From: Elusimicrobiota bacterium
GTDB taxonomy: Bacteria; Elusimicrobiota; Elusimicrobia; FEN-1173
Direction of reading: 5' to 3'
Assembly (NCBI GenBank): GCA_016714745.1
Contig: JADKCG010000001.1
Span: forward strand, 1-64,000
Length of the DNA: 64,000 nucleotides
Positions 45,377-55,700 of this stretch are shown here, piece by piece (within the stretch, counting starts at the first letter, position 1; every line of letters starts with the position of its first letter). Under the pieces are notes generated by a model. The model saw nothing but the letters and a program-made list of their open reading frames with translations. It was not told the DNA's origin and searched no databases. The position numbers were made by a program, and so were the translations under genes.

Positions 45377-46883
45377 ATGACCGACACCGTTCCCCTTTCC
45401 TCATTTGAAGATCTCGTTTTTCAGCGGCGATCGAAACTGGCGGCTTTTCGTGCCGCCGGGGAAAATCCGTTCCCCGCGCGGTTCGATGGCGCGGACCCCG
45501 CGGCCCACGTTCTCGCGCGCTACGCCGCGCTCCCCGTGGGGGGGCACGCGGAAGAATCGGTGGTTGTGGCCGGCCGAGTGATGACTCGGCGGGACATGGG
45601 CAAAACGATTTTTGCGCACATTCAAGACCTTTCCGGGAAAGTCCAAATTTACTTAAAAAAAGACGAGTTGGGGGACGTGTTCGCTTCTTTTCAAAACGGC
45701 GTGGATTTGGGCGACATCGTGGGGGCCTCGGGGTTTGCCTTTCGCACGCGGACCGGTGAGATCACCCTGCACGTCAAACGCTGGACGCTCCTCGCCAAGG
45801 CCCTCCGCCCCCCTCCCGAAAAATTTCACGGCATGACCGACGTGGAGGTTCGCTACCGCCGGCGCGAGGTGGACCTTTTTTCGAACGAAGACGTGCGGGC
45901 GCGTTTCCTTGCGCGCCAGCGGATCGTGTCTTCCCTCCGCCAGTCCTTGGGTGACAAAAATTTCATCGAAGTGGAAACCCCCATTCTCCAGTCCGTCCCT
46001 GGGGGCGCCGCCGCCAAACCGTTCGCCACCCATCACAACGCTTTGGATCTGTCGCTCTCTCTTCGGATTGCCCCGGAACTTTTTCTGAAACGGCTCTTGG
46101 TGGGCGGCCTGGAACGCGTTTTCGAGATGGGGCGGGCGTTCCGTAACGAAGGCATCGACACCCGACACAACCCCGAATTCACCATTTTGGAAGCGTACCA
46201 AGCCTACACCGACGTCCATGGCATGATGGATCTCGCTGAAGAACTCATTCGGGGGGCGGCGCGGGAGGTTGTCCCTCCAGGTCGAGAAGGTTCCTCTCTC
46301 CCCTTTCTCTACCGCAAGGTTCCCGTGGATTTGGCAGAACCGTTTGCCCGCGTTTCTCTTGCGCAGCTGTTTCAGGAGACGCTGGGCTTGGATTATGGCG
46401 CGCTTTGCCGAGAAAACGGCTGGCGAAACGCCGCGGCCAGGGTCGGCATTGACGGGGACGGTGTTTCGGACGCGAAATGTTTCGACGCGATCCTGGACAA
46501 AAAAATTCTTCCCGGTTTACCCCCGGCCACCTTTCTCTATGGGTATCCGGCGGGGTTCTCCCCTTTAGCGAAAGCCTCCCCCGCGACGCCGGACATCGCC
46601 GATCGCTTCGAGTTGTTTATTTGTGGGGAAGAAGTGGCCAACGCTTATTCCGAACAAAACGACCCGGACGTGCAACGGAAACATTTCGAAGCCCAAGCCC
46701 GCCAGCGCCAAGGGGGGGACGACGAAGCCATGCCGGCCGACGAAGAGTTTCTGATCGCGCTCGAGCACGGCATGCCTCCCGCCGGAGGGCCTGGGGATCG
46801 GGGTGGACCGATTGACGATGATCCTCACCGGCACCGATTCCATCCGCGAAGTGATTTTGTTCCCTCTCCTTCGCCCTGAATAA
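45377..46883 (+). CDS. lysS: lysyl-tRNA synthetase, class II (frameshifted near the end)
   Basis: About 501 residues. The anticodon-binding OB fold (VVVAGRVMTRRDMGKTIFAH) and the class II core are present, with motif 2 FEMGRAFRNEGIDTRHNPEF. In the raw frame the last 30 residues are nonsense. Removing one G at 46787-46789 restores motif 3 (GGLGIGVDRLTMIL) and the normal end DSIREVILFPLLRPE, with a stop at 46881-46883. Because motif 3 holds a catalytic Arg, the shifted form would be dead; a single-copy housekeeping gene is unlikely to be broken, so an assembly error is suspected. Confidence 0.93.
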
Positions 46884-46892
46884 ATTTCCCGC

Positions 46893-48131
46893 TTGAAATC
46901 CGTCGAATTGTTCTTGGCCTTACGGTATTTAAAAGGGTCCCGCCGCACCCGAGGGGGGTCGTTGACCTCCGTGATTGCGGTGGCGGGGGTCACGGTGGGG
47001 GTCGCGGCTCTCATCGCCACCTTGGCGGTCATGACCGGGTTTCGCGAGGATATTCGCGCCAAAATTCTTGGCGCTCAACCCCACCTCCTGATCCAGCCGG
47101 CGTCGGATCAGGGGTTGCCGGAACAGGATTATTCCGAGCGATTTGAAGGGATTTCGGAGGCCGTGGCCTGGTCCCCTTACGTGATGGGGCAAGCCTTGGC
47201 CAAAAGCGAGGGGGGAACCCAGGGCGTCGTGGTCAAAGGAGTGGACACGGTTTTGGAGCCAAAGGTGACGGGTCTTCAGAGCAAGGTGATTCAGGGCGAT
47301 TGGCAGGCGATTTCCAGCGCCAACGTCCTCCCTGCCCAACCCTCGGGGATTTTGCTCGGAAAAGAATTGGCCCAATCTCTTCGAGTGGGCGTGGGCGATC
47401 GGATGATTTTGGCTGTGCCGACGGCGGAAAACACGGGGATGGGAAACCTGCCGTTTTTCTTTTCGTTCGCTGTTGTGGGAATCCTCCAAACGGGTCTCTA
47501 TGACTACGACTCTTCCCTCGCTGTCGTGAGCCTGCCCACGGCTCAAAAAATATTTAATTTGAAGGGGCGTTATTCGGGTGTGGGTGTCCGGCTCAAAGAC
47601 GCCGACGAATTTTCCGGTCCCGCCATAAAACTGCAACAACGTTTTTCGTCCCAAGCCCTGGTTCGCTCGTGGTTGGGGATGAACCGTCCTCTGTTCGCCG
47701 CTTTGCAACTTGAAAAAGTTGTGATGTTCTTGATTTTGGCCCTGATCACGCTCGTCGCGGCTTTCACGATCCTCTCAAACCTCCTTTTGGTGACCGCCCA
47801 ACGGACAAGGGAAATCGGCATTCTTCGAGCCATGGGGGCCACCCGCGGCACGATACAACGGATTTTTCTGCTCAAGGGGTTTTTGATGGGTCTCATCGGC
47901 ACCGGGGTCGGAACGGCGCTGGGGTTGGGTATCTCTTTTCTACTGAAACATTACGAGTTCGTTAAATTACCGGCCGACGTTTATTATGTCGAACGTTTGC
48001 CAGTCAAGGTTATCCCAGGCGACGTGGTCCTTGTCGCCGTCGCCGCCGTTGTCATCGTTCTCTTGGCCACCCTCTACCCTGCCCGCGCCGCCGCCAAACT
48101 TGACGCGTTGGACGCGATTCGCAGAGTATGA
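46893..48131 (+). CDS. lolC: lipoprotein-releasing ABC transporter permease LolC/E
   Basis: 412-residue inner-membrane permease of the LolCDE system that extracts lipoproteins from the inner membrane for delivery to the outer membrane. Topology is typical: one N-terminal helix (SVIAVAGVTVGVAALIATLA), a large periplasmic domain (about 45-270), then three C-terminal helices. The N-terminal FLALRYLKGSRR and the REIGILRAMGATRGTIQRIF coupling motif mark the family. A TTG start lies ten bases after the restored lysS stop. Only one permease gene is seen, so it may act as a homodimer (LolF type). Confidence 0.9.
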   Translation: MKSVELFLALRYLKGSRRTRGGSLTSVIAVAGVTVGVAALIATLAVMTGFREDIRAKILGAQPHLLIQPASDQGLPEQDYSERFEGISEAVAWSPYVMGQALAKSEGGTQGVVVKGVDTVLEPKVTGLQSKVIQGDWQAISSANVLPAQPSGILLGKELAQSLRVGVGDRMILAVPTAENTGMGNLPFFFSFAVVGILQTGLYDYDSSLAVVSLPTAQKIFNLKGRYSGVGVRLKDADEFSGPAIKLQQRFSSQALVRSWLGMNRPLFAALQLEKVVMFLILALITLVAAFTILSNLLLVTAQRTREIGILRAMGATRGTIQRIFLLKGFLMGLIGTGVGTALGLGISFLLKHYEFVKLPADVYYVERLPVKVIPGDVVLVAVAAVVIVLLATLYPARAAAKLDALDAIRRV

Positions 48132-48901
48132 CTTCAACGTTAATGCAAAATGTCCTCGTTCGAGCCCAAGGCTTACAGAAATCTTTTGGCCCTGTTGAGG
48201 TCCTCCGCGGGGTCTCCTTTGAGATTCAGGCAGGAGAAAAAGTGGGGGTTGTGGGTCCTTCGGGAGCGGGGAAATCGACCTTACTTCATCTGCTGGGCCT
48301 TCTGACGCCTCCGTCCAGGGGGCGCTTGGAACTTGCGGGCCGGGAGGTGGGGTCTCTTAACGATAAGGAAGCGACCCGTCTGCGGAGTTCCACCATTGGG
48401 TTTCTCTTCCAATCCCATCACCTTCTGCCGGATCTCTCCCTTCTTGAAAATGTTATGATTCCCTTGTTCCTCCGCCGCCTGCCGACGGAAGAGGCCCATG
48501 TTCGGGCCCGCGGGCTTTTAACGCGGTTGGGGTTGGGGCATCGGCTCCACCATCGGCCGGGGGAAACCTCGGGCGGGGAACAGCAGAGAACGGCGCTTGC
48601 TCGGGCCATGGTGGCCGAGCCGGCCCTGCTCCTCGCAGACGAGCCCACCGGGAACTTGGATCGGGGGATCGGCAGAGAAGTGGAGTCCACGATTCGAGAA
48701 ATTACCGAGGCCCACGGCACCACCTTGGTTCTGGTGACCCACGACGAGCACCTGGCGTCCCATATGGACCGAAGGCTCCTGATCGTTGACGGCCGGCTGG
48801 AGAAGATCGATTGCCGCCCCGCCGCCCGGGGCCGCCCGCCCCCCCGGGGGGAGCCCGCTGCCCTGGGGGTGACTGGATGGGGGCCCTTGGCCGCGCGTTG
48901 A
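48128..48901 (+). CDS. lolD: lipoprotein-releasing ABC transporter ATPase LolD
   Basis: 257 residues. Walker A GPSGAGKSTLLHLLGLL, Q-loop GFLFQSHHLLPDLSLLENV, signature TSGGEQQRTALARAM, Walker B LLLADEPTGNLD and the H-loop VLVTHDEHLA, all of the LolD/MacB subfamily. ATG overlaps the lolC stop by four bases. The C-terminal 30 residues (Arg, Pro and Gly rich after DGRLEKID) extend beyond the normal end and look like translated spacer. Confidence 0.92.
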   Translation: MTSTLMQNVLVRAQGLQKSFGPVEVLRGVSFEIQAGEKVGVVGPSGAGKSTLLHLLGLLTPPSRGRLELAGREVGSLNDKEATRLRSSTIGFLFQSHHLLPDLSLLENVMIPLFLRRLPTEEAHVRARGLLTRLGLGHRLHHRPGETSGGEQQRTALARAMVAEPALLLADEPTGNLDRGIGREVESTIREITEAHGTTLVLVTHDEHLASHMDRRLLIVDGRLEKIDCRPAARGRPPPRGEPAALGVTGWGPLAAR

Positions 48902-48991
48902 ATAGAAAATTTTGATTTTGAAAATGCGGTGGCCCGTTCTGTTGGGCGCAAGAAAGTCTTCCCCCCATGGGGAACCTCTGTTGGAGGAACC

Positions 48992-49912
48992 GTGAGCACT
49001 GAAGTCAAGGCTGTCCCTGCCCCGCCTTTGCCCGGGGGGCCCTCGCTCCAGATTTATCTTAACGGCGCGCTTGTTCCCAAGGAACAGGCGGTGCTTTCTG
49101 TCTTCGATCATGGGCTTCTTTACGGCGACGGCGTTTTTGAGGGCATTCGGGCCTACAACGGCCGCGTGTTTCGGTTGAAGGAGCACTTGGACCGGCTCTT
49201 TCGTTCGGCCCAGGCCATTGTTCTGGATATCGGAATGACGCAGGACGAACTTCAAACGGCGGTGCTCCAAACGCTCCAAGCCAACGCTCTTCGAGACGCG
49301 TATATCCGGCTTGTTGTGACGCGCGGCGTGGGGGATTTGGGGCTGGATCCCAAAAAGTGTCCGCGCCCCACGGTTTTTATCATCGCGGATAAGATCGCTC
49401 TCTACCCAAAAGAGTGCTACAGCCAGGGTCTCGAAGTGAACACGGTGTCCACCCGGCGCAATTCCAGTCAGGCCCTGAACCCCAACATTAAGTCTTTGAA
49501 CTACCTCAATAACATCCTCGCCAAAATCGAGGCGGGTGTTTCCGGGGCGAGGGAAGCCATTATGCTCTCTCTGGAAGGGTATGTGGCCGAATGCACCGGG
49601 GACAATATTTTTTTTATCAAGGGAAAGCGATTGGTGACACCTCCCTCCACCGCGGGCGCCCTCGAAGGCATTACACGCGGGGCGGTGATGCAATTGTCTT
49701 CAACGGTGGGAATGACGGCGGAGGAACGGTTGTTTACGACTTTTGATCTGTATACCGCCGATGAAGTGTTTTTGACGGGGACCGCGGCCGAAGTGATTCC
49801 CGTGGTGAAGATCGACGCGCGCCCGATCGGTTCAGGAACGCCGGGTCACCAAACAAAACGGCTGATCGAAGCGTTCCACACCCTCACCCAACAGGAAGGG
49901 GTGCCGATTTAG
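48992..49912 (+). CDS. ilvE: branched-chain amino acid aminotransferase (class IV)
   Basis: 306-residue fold-type IV PLP aminotransferase. YLNGALVPKEQAVLSVFDHG, LLYGDGVFEGIRAYNGRVF and RLKEHLDRLFRSA form the substrate side. The PLP Lys is in NIKSLNYLNNILAKIEA, and LEGYVAECTGDNIF and TGTAAEVIPV bind cofactor phosphate. This matches IlvE, which interconverts branched-chain amino acids and 2-oxo acids; a D-amino-acid aminotransferase is less likely. The GTG at 48992 is preferred over an in-frame codon at 48929 because GGAGGA lies four bases before it. Confidence 0.9.
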   Translation: MSTEVKAVPAPPLPGGPSLQIYLNGALVPKEQAVLSVFDHGLLYGDGVFEGIRAYNGRVFRLKEHLDRLFRSAQAIVLDIGMTQDELQTAVLQTLQANALRDAYIRLVVTRGVGDLGLDPKKCPRPTVFIIADKIALYPKECYSQGLEVNTVSTRRNSSQALNPNIKSLNYLNNILAKIEAGVSGAREAIMLSLEGYVAECTGDNIFFIKGKRLVTPPSTAGALEGITRGAVMQLSSTVGMTAEERLFTTFDLYTADEVFLTGTAAEVIPVVKIDARPIGSGTPGHQTKRLIEAFHTLTQQEGVPI

Positions 49913-49986
49913 GAACTTATCCCGAGGAATGGCGTTCTCTTTAACAGGTGAGTTAGAAGAGGTCTGTGACAGGGTCAAATTAGCCC

Positions 49987-50015
49987 TGGACAGGATGAAG
50001 AAAAGGGACTAGAAT
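49987..50015 (+). promoter_or_regulatory. promoter of clpC
   Basis: TGGACA (49987-49992), 17-base spacer, TAGAAT (50010-50015), then a 24-base leader with CGGAGGG before the ATG. No CIRCE element is present. Confidence 0.65.
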
Positions 50016-50045
50016 TCGAGAACAAAGGATTTTTCGGAGGGATCA

Positions 50046-52550
50046 ATGTCAAACCGGTTTACCGAACGCGCACAGAGAGTGATTCTTATCGCCCAAGAAG
50101 AGGCGAAACGATTAAACCACGATTATGTGGGGACGGAGCATTTGCTCTTGGGACTGATCGCGTTGGGGGAGGGCGTGGCGGCTCAAGTGGTGGCCAATCT
50201 GGGGGTGGACCTCCGCCGCGTTCGAGCCGAGATAGAAAAAATTGTCGGCACCGGCGACAACGTGATGCTGTTGGGGGAAATTCCGTTCACCCCGCGGGCC
50301 AAAAAAGTTTTGGAACTGGCGGTGGAAGAAGCCCAGAACATGGGTCACAATTATGTGGGCACCGAACACTTGCTTCTCGGGTTGATCCGAGAAGAAGAAG
50401 GGGTGGCGGCGCGCGTTATGGAAAACCTTGGCGTGCGGTTGGACGTGGTGCGGGAAGAAGTCATTTCTCTGTTGGGAGAGGGCCAGCAGGGCCAAAGTTC
50501 GGGGGCCGGCTCTTCTCCCCCGGGGGCCGCCGGCCATCATGCGCCCGCTCAAAAATCAAAATCTAAAACGCCGACCCTCGACGAATTCGGGCGAGATCTG
50601 ACCTTGATGGCGAAAGACGGAAAACTTGACCCTGTGATCGGGCGGGAAAGCGAAATCGAACGTGTCATTCAAATTCTCCTCCGGCGAACCAAAAACAATC
50701 CGGTGCTCATTGGGGATCCCGGCGTTGGAAAAACCGCTATTGTGGAAGGGTTGGCCCAGCGTTTGTCTTCCGATGAAGCGCCTGACCTCCTGACCGGCAA
50801 ACGCGTCATGACCTTGGACTTGGCCGCCGTGGTCGCTGGGACAAAATACCGCGGCGAATTTGAGCAACGCCTGAAGAACATCATGGACGAGATTCGCCGG
50901 GCGAAAAACCAGATCATCCTTTTTATCGACGAACTGCACACCGTCATTGGAGCCGGGGCCGCGGAAGGCGCTATTGATGCTTCCAATATGTTGAAACCCT
51001 CCCTGGCGAGAGGCGAGCTCCAGTGTATCGGCGCCACGACCATGGATGAATACCGCAAATACATCGAGCATGACGCCGCCCTGGAACGTCGGTTTCAGCC
51101 GATTATCGTTGATCCTCCCTCCGTGGATGACACGGTGAAGATTTTGACGGGTTTGCGTGACCGCTACGAGACTCATCATAAAGTGAAATTTGAGGACGAG
51201 GCGATCAAAGCCGCCGCGGAGCTGTCTGACCGTTACATCACGGACCGGTTTCTGCCGGACAAGGCGATCGATTTGATCGACGAGGCGGGAAGCCGGGCGC
51301 GCCTTCAAACCACCCAGCGGCCCAAAGAGTTGAAGGACCGGGAAGGGGAGATTGACAAGGTCACGCACGAAAAGGAAGCGTCCATTTCCGCTCAAGAATA
51401 CGAAAAGGCGGCCAAATTGAGGGACAAAGAAAAAGAGATGCGCCGCTCGCTGGACGAAGCGCGCAAATCTTGGCGTGAAAAGCGTGACGCGACGGTTCCC
51501 GTCGTCACGGGCGAAGATATTGCCGCCGTGGTGTCTAAATGGACCGGCATCCCGACAATGAAACTGACGGAAACAGAACAGCAAAAGTTGGTCCACATGG
51601 ATGTGGAGTTGCACAAACGGGTCATCGGCCAAGAGGAAGCGATCAAAGCGATTTCCCAGTCCATTCGTCGAAGCCGGACCGGTCTGAAAGACCCCAAAAA
51701 GCCCGTGGGCAGTTTTATTTTCCTCGGGCCCACCGGCGTCGGCAAAACCGAGCTGGCCCGCGCCCTGGCGGAATTCCTCTTCGGAAACGAAGACTCCCTC
51801 GTTCGGATCGACATGTCTGAATATATGGAGAAATTTTCAGTTTCCCGCCTGATCGGCGCCCCTCCCGGCTACGTGGGTTACGAAGAAGGCGGTCAACTCA
51901 CCGAAGCGGTGCGCCGAAAACCCTATTCCGTTGTCCTTTTGGATGAAATTGAAAAAGCCCATCCCGACACCTTCAACATCCTTCTCCAAATGATGGACGA
52001 TGGGGCGTTGTCGGATAATTTGGGTCATCGCGTGAGTTTCAAGAATACGGTGATCATTATGACATCCAACGTGGGGGCTCGTCTGATCTCTAAAGGAAAA
52101 TCCTTGGGGTTCCTGATCCAAGAAGACGCGGCCAAAGACTATTCGTCCATGAAAGACACTGTGATGGAAGAGGTGAAGAAGGCGTTCAACCCGGAATTCT
52201 TGAACCGCTTGGACGACATCATCGTTTTCCATCCGCTGACCCGGGATGAAAGCCGACAGATTTTGGACCTGATGTTGGCACGGGTATCCAAGAAAATTTC
52301 GGCCCAGGGGCTGACCGTCAGTTTATCCGACGAAGCCAAAAATTTTCTGGTCGAAAAGGGCTTCGACCCCCACTACGGCGCGCGTCCCCTGCAACGGTCC
52401 ATCCAACGTCTGTTGGAAGACCCCTTGGCGGAGGATATCCTTTCCAAAAAGGTTTCTCCCGGCACTTCGATCTACGTGGGGGTGGATGCGGCCGCCGGCA
52501 AGCTGGTCTTCTCCACCACCCCGCCCCAGGAGACCGTAAAAACCGCTTAG
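50046..52550 (+). CDS. clpC: ClpC-type AAA+ unfoldase
   Basis: 834 residues, the HSP100 partner of ClpP. It has two N-terminal Clp repeats (NHDYVGTEHLLLGLI and GHNYVGTEHLLLGLI), AAA1 with GDPGVGKTAIVEGL and FIDELHTVIGAG, and a UVR motif (EYEKAAKLRDKEKEMRRSL) in the middle that separates ClpC from ClpB and ClpA. AAA2 has GPTGVGKTELARALAEFLFG and VVLLDEIEKAHPD. A ClpP-binding loop appears near KGKSLGFL. It has its own promoter and no adjacent ctsR or mcsAB. Confidence 0.95.
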   Translation: MSNRFTERAQRVILIAQEEAKRLNHDYVGTEHLLLGLIALGEGVAAQVVANLGVDLRRVRAEIEKIVGTGDNVMLLGEIPFTPRAKKVLELAVEEAQNMGHNYVGTEHLLLGLIREEEGVAARVMENLGVRLDVVREEVISLLGEGQQGQSSGAGSSPPGAAGHHAPAQKSKSKTPTLDEFGRDLTLMAKDGKLDPVIGRESEIERVIQILLRRTKNNPVLIGDPGVGKTAIVEGLAQRLSSDEAPDLLTGKRVMTLDLAAVVAGTKYRGEFEQRLKNIMDEIRRAKNQIILFIDELHTVIGAGAAEGAIDASNMLKPSLARGELQCIGATTMDEYRKYIEHDAALERRFQPIIVDPPSVDDTVKILTGLRDRYETHHKVKFEDEAIKAAAELSDRYITDRFLPDKAIDLIDEAGSRARLQTTQRPKELKDREGEIDKVTHEKEASISAQEYEKAAKLRDKEKEMRRSLDEARKSWREKRDATVPVVTGEDIAAVVSKWTGIPTMKLTETEQQKLVHMDVELHKRVIGQEEAIKAISQSIRRSRTGLKDPKKPVGSFIFLGPTGVGKTELARALAEFLFGNEDSLVRIDMSEYMEKFSVSRLIGAPPGYVGYEEGGQLTEAVRRKPYSVVLLDEIEKAHPDTFNILLQMMDDGALSDNLGHRVSFKNTVIIMTSNVGARLISKGKSLGFLIQEDAAKDYSSMKDTVMEEVKKAFNPEFLNRLDDIIVFHPLTRDESRQILDLMLARVSKKISAQGLTVSLSDEAKNFLVEKGFDPHYGARPLQRSIQRLLEDPLAEDILSKKVSPGTSIYVGVDAAAGKLVFSTTPPQETVKTA

Positions 52551-52620
52551 GAATTTTGAGTGGGGAAAGCGTTTTTTGGGGGGGGAGGGAAAATGAACGG
52601 GTTTTTCCCTCACATGTCGA

Positions 52621-52729
52621 TTAACCGGGATTCCCCGGTTGGCACAGGGCTACTGTCGACAGGGTACGGAACAGAATTTTCCAACCCTCCCGGACGGAAA
52701 TGTTCCGTCAGCTGGAATTTTCAGGTTAA
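52621..52729 (+). repeat. dispersed 109-bp repeat, copy 2
   Basis: Matches copy 1 (29594-29702) at 101 of 109 positions without gaps. It keeps the AACCGGG/CCCGGTT hairpin and has two more inverted repeats, CTGTCGACAG and ACGGAA-ATG-TTCCGT. It fills most of the 209-bp gap between clpC and tamB. Confidence 0.92.
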
Positions 52730-52759
52730 AAAGAAGAGTTTAAGGGAAATGTTGGTTTA

Positions 52760-55700
52760 ATGCGCTGGCGATTGCTCGGCCTTCTGTTCTTTGCCCTGGC
52801 GGGCGCTGTGGGCTGGACGTTTTGGATACGTCCCGAAGCCGAACTTTGGATAAAGAAAAAAATTGAGACGGTCCTTTCCCAGCGGGTGGGCCAGGACATT
52901 CGGCTCGATTCACTCTCCCTGCATCCTCTCCTCTTACGCATTGTCGCCACGGGGGTGCGTGTGGGGCCCGCTGAAGACCCCTTCTTCACCTGCAAACGTT
53001 GGGCGTTCTATACCGCTCCTTCCTCGGAAGCGTCACCCCTTTCTCTCTTCCTTCTCACCTTCGCCCGCTCTGACCTGGATAGTCCGTTCGTTCGCCTTCC
53101 CGCTTTTTCCAATCAGGGATTCTCTTTCCCCGCCCAGTGGTGGCGGGACCTGCCTCTCCATCGGGTGGCGTGGCGAAACGGCACGATAAAAATCCCTCTC
53201 AACCCCTCTGGGGTTCCCTTGTCGGTGTCAAATTCTCTCGGGGCTCTCCATCTTTCGCCGGCCGGATTCCTCTTAAATGTTCGGGGGGACTCTTCTGTGG
53301 GAACATTCCGCCTGGGGCTCCAGGGCAATGAGTCCCTTCGATTGGGGGCCCACCTGGATGTTCGTGTGGAAGGGCAACTGGACAACGCTCCGCTGGAGTT
53401 TTTTTCCCCGTGGCTTCCCGCGGAGGTGGGGAGGTTTTTGGGTGTCGGTCATTTGTCGGTCAACGCCACAATGAAAGACCTCCAGAGGGACACACTGTCC
53501 TTGGAAAACGTGGGGTGGGCGTTGGAGGCAAAGGTGAAAGACTCGATTTGGTTTCCGCCCGAATCTCGGCCGAAAGACCTCGGTGTTCCCTTTGAAGGAG
53601 AAGTCTCCTTTCGTCCAGGCCGCGCCGACCTGAAGCGCGTGCGTTTGTTCGGTGTTTTGGGAGTTAATGGGTTGGTGTCCTCCGGCCGTGGCGGAAGGCT
53701 GGACCTGGCTTGGCAGGGGGAGAAATTGTCTTTATCGGATCTGAAGGAAAGCGGGGTGGGCCTCTTTCGTTCAATCCCCCCGCGCGGAACGCTGACAACC
53801 CAGGGTACGATCACGGGGACGTTGGATCATCCCGTGGCTGTTTGGACGGCGACTCTCCGGGACGCGGGCTATCCCGGGATTCTCTTCCCGGAATTAACGG
53901 GTCGGGGGGCTTGGAAAGACGATTGGTTGTCGTTGGAAATCAAAGGGATGTCCGGACAATTTGAGGTGGGAGGGACATTGCTTCCTCCGGGAAGGGGGGC
54001 CCCTTTGGGACGTGTGTGGACCGTTCGGGCGGCGGCCCTTGACCTCTCTGAGCTTGCGAACCGAAACGGTTGGCTTCGCATGGGGGGGCTCTTGACGGGG
54101 TCGTTCTCTCTTGTCAAAACGTCGGATCCGTGGCCTAAGGCTGAGGGAAAATTGCGAATCGACGATTTTGCCTGGGGCGTTCATCGCGAGACGGCTCCTG
54201 TCGAGGGACGTCTTCAGCTGGATTCTTCCGGACTGCGCGTGAAAGGGGCCGGGGGAGCGTTCGATCTGGATGTTCGCCGTTCCTCCGGGGTCTGGCGAAT
54301 GGACCGGTTGGTCTATGACGTCGGTGCGCTACGGATGTGGGGCCAGGGATTTCTCAAGGATCTCGACGGAAACATGCAACTTGAAGCGGGGGTTCTTGGG
54401 GTGCGTTTGTCCGACATTCCTCCCTTATCCAAACGGTTTCCATTCGTGGAGGGTACCCTCTCCAGTGAAGGTCGGTGGCACGGCCGGTGGGATGATCCTG
54501 TTTTTATGGGATCGGTTCATGCGGAGAACGTTCGTTGGCGGCCCGGCGGAAAAGTTCACCGCGGGTTGGCGGGTCTTCGGGGGGGGCGTGGCGGCGTGAC
54601 AGTGACGGGTTTTCAGTGGGACGACCATGTTCGGGGCGAGGGCTCCTGGTTGTTTGGACAAGGGGGCCAGGTATCGCTCGATGTGGAACCGTCGAATGGG
54701 GAAGACCTATTTGATTTTTTAACGTCTTCGGGCGCGGTGGGCGGTGTGTTCTCCGGCAAGGTCTCCCTCCGGTCCAGCGACCGGCCCGGGGTGGAAGGGT
54801 GGTGTCGAATCCATGGGGAACGCGGGCACTGGGGAGCGATCCCCTTTGAAGACGCCAAGCTCGTTGTGTTCTTTCGCGGCCCACGGGTTGAAGTGGAGTT
54901 GTTGGACGTTCGCCAACCGAACGGGTTTTTTCGGTCTGTCGGGGTGATCTCTCGTCGGCCTTTAAACCCCGCGATGCCCGGCGTCGTCTGGGAGGGGCGG
55001 GGGTCCGGCGAATCATCGGCGATGACCGTTGGGCCCCTTGTCTTGTCCGGGTCTTGGACAGCGCGAGGGTTTTCCCGTCTACGGGAAGGTCTTGGGGCGG
55101 GGGAACTGCACGGCGACTTCGTTACGATGGAGGGCCAAAGCCGTCGCTTCGAACACGGGCCCCTGGTTTCTCTTGGCGATGTACAGGCGAAATTTTCATG
55201 GTCGAATGCTTTATTTCGGTTGGACGAGTTGATCTTAGCCCGGGGGGGCCGGGCCGAAGGGGAAGTGGCGGCCGACGGCCAGGGACTCCGGGGCCGTCTC
55301 CGCCTGAAGGACGTTTCGCTTTCAAGCCTTTTTCCCTCTCTCTCTCGTGTCAAAGAGGTTCGATTTGGGCGGCTGAACGGTGAAGGGATTCTCACGGGAT
55401 CCTTGTCCGCCCCTCAGGTGGAGTTGACCGCGGCACTCTCTGGGGCGGGCTGGAAAGAGGTGGGGGTTGAGGGTGATGTTCAGGTGCGTTGGAAGGAGGG
55501 GCTGGAAGTGCCTCGTCTTTCTCTCCGGTTCCCGGAGGGGGGCTCTCTTCTCTTCAGTGGAGAGTGGCACCCGGATTCTCCCGAAAGGGGAACGTCGACG
55601 TTTCGCCTGGAAGGCCGGCTGGACCCCACTTCGCTTGGTCCCCTCTTGCGTTCTTTCAAGCTGGGGGATTCTTGGGGTGGATCGATCGATGGTCGGATTT

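Noticed and set aside
48518..49693. Long minus-strand reading frame (391 codons) opposite lolD and ilvE
   Set aside because: Both plus-strand genes have intact family motifs and ribosome-binding sites; the antisense frame has no recognisable domain and is a by-product of GC-rich codon use.
49970..49985. GGTCAAA half-site upstream of clpC as a CtsR operator
   Set aside because: CtsR boxes need two direct GGTCAAA repeats three bases apart; the second position reads GCCCTGG, and ctsR is not nearby.
52560..52760. 66-codon frame after clpC
   Set aside because: Most of it is the 109-bp repeat; the open frame follows from the repeat and there is no independent evidence of a gene.
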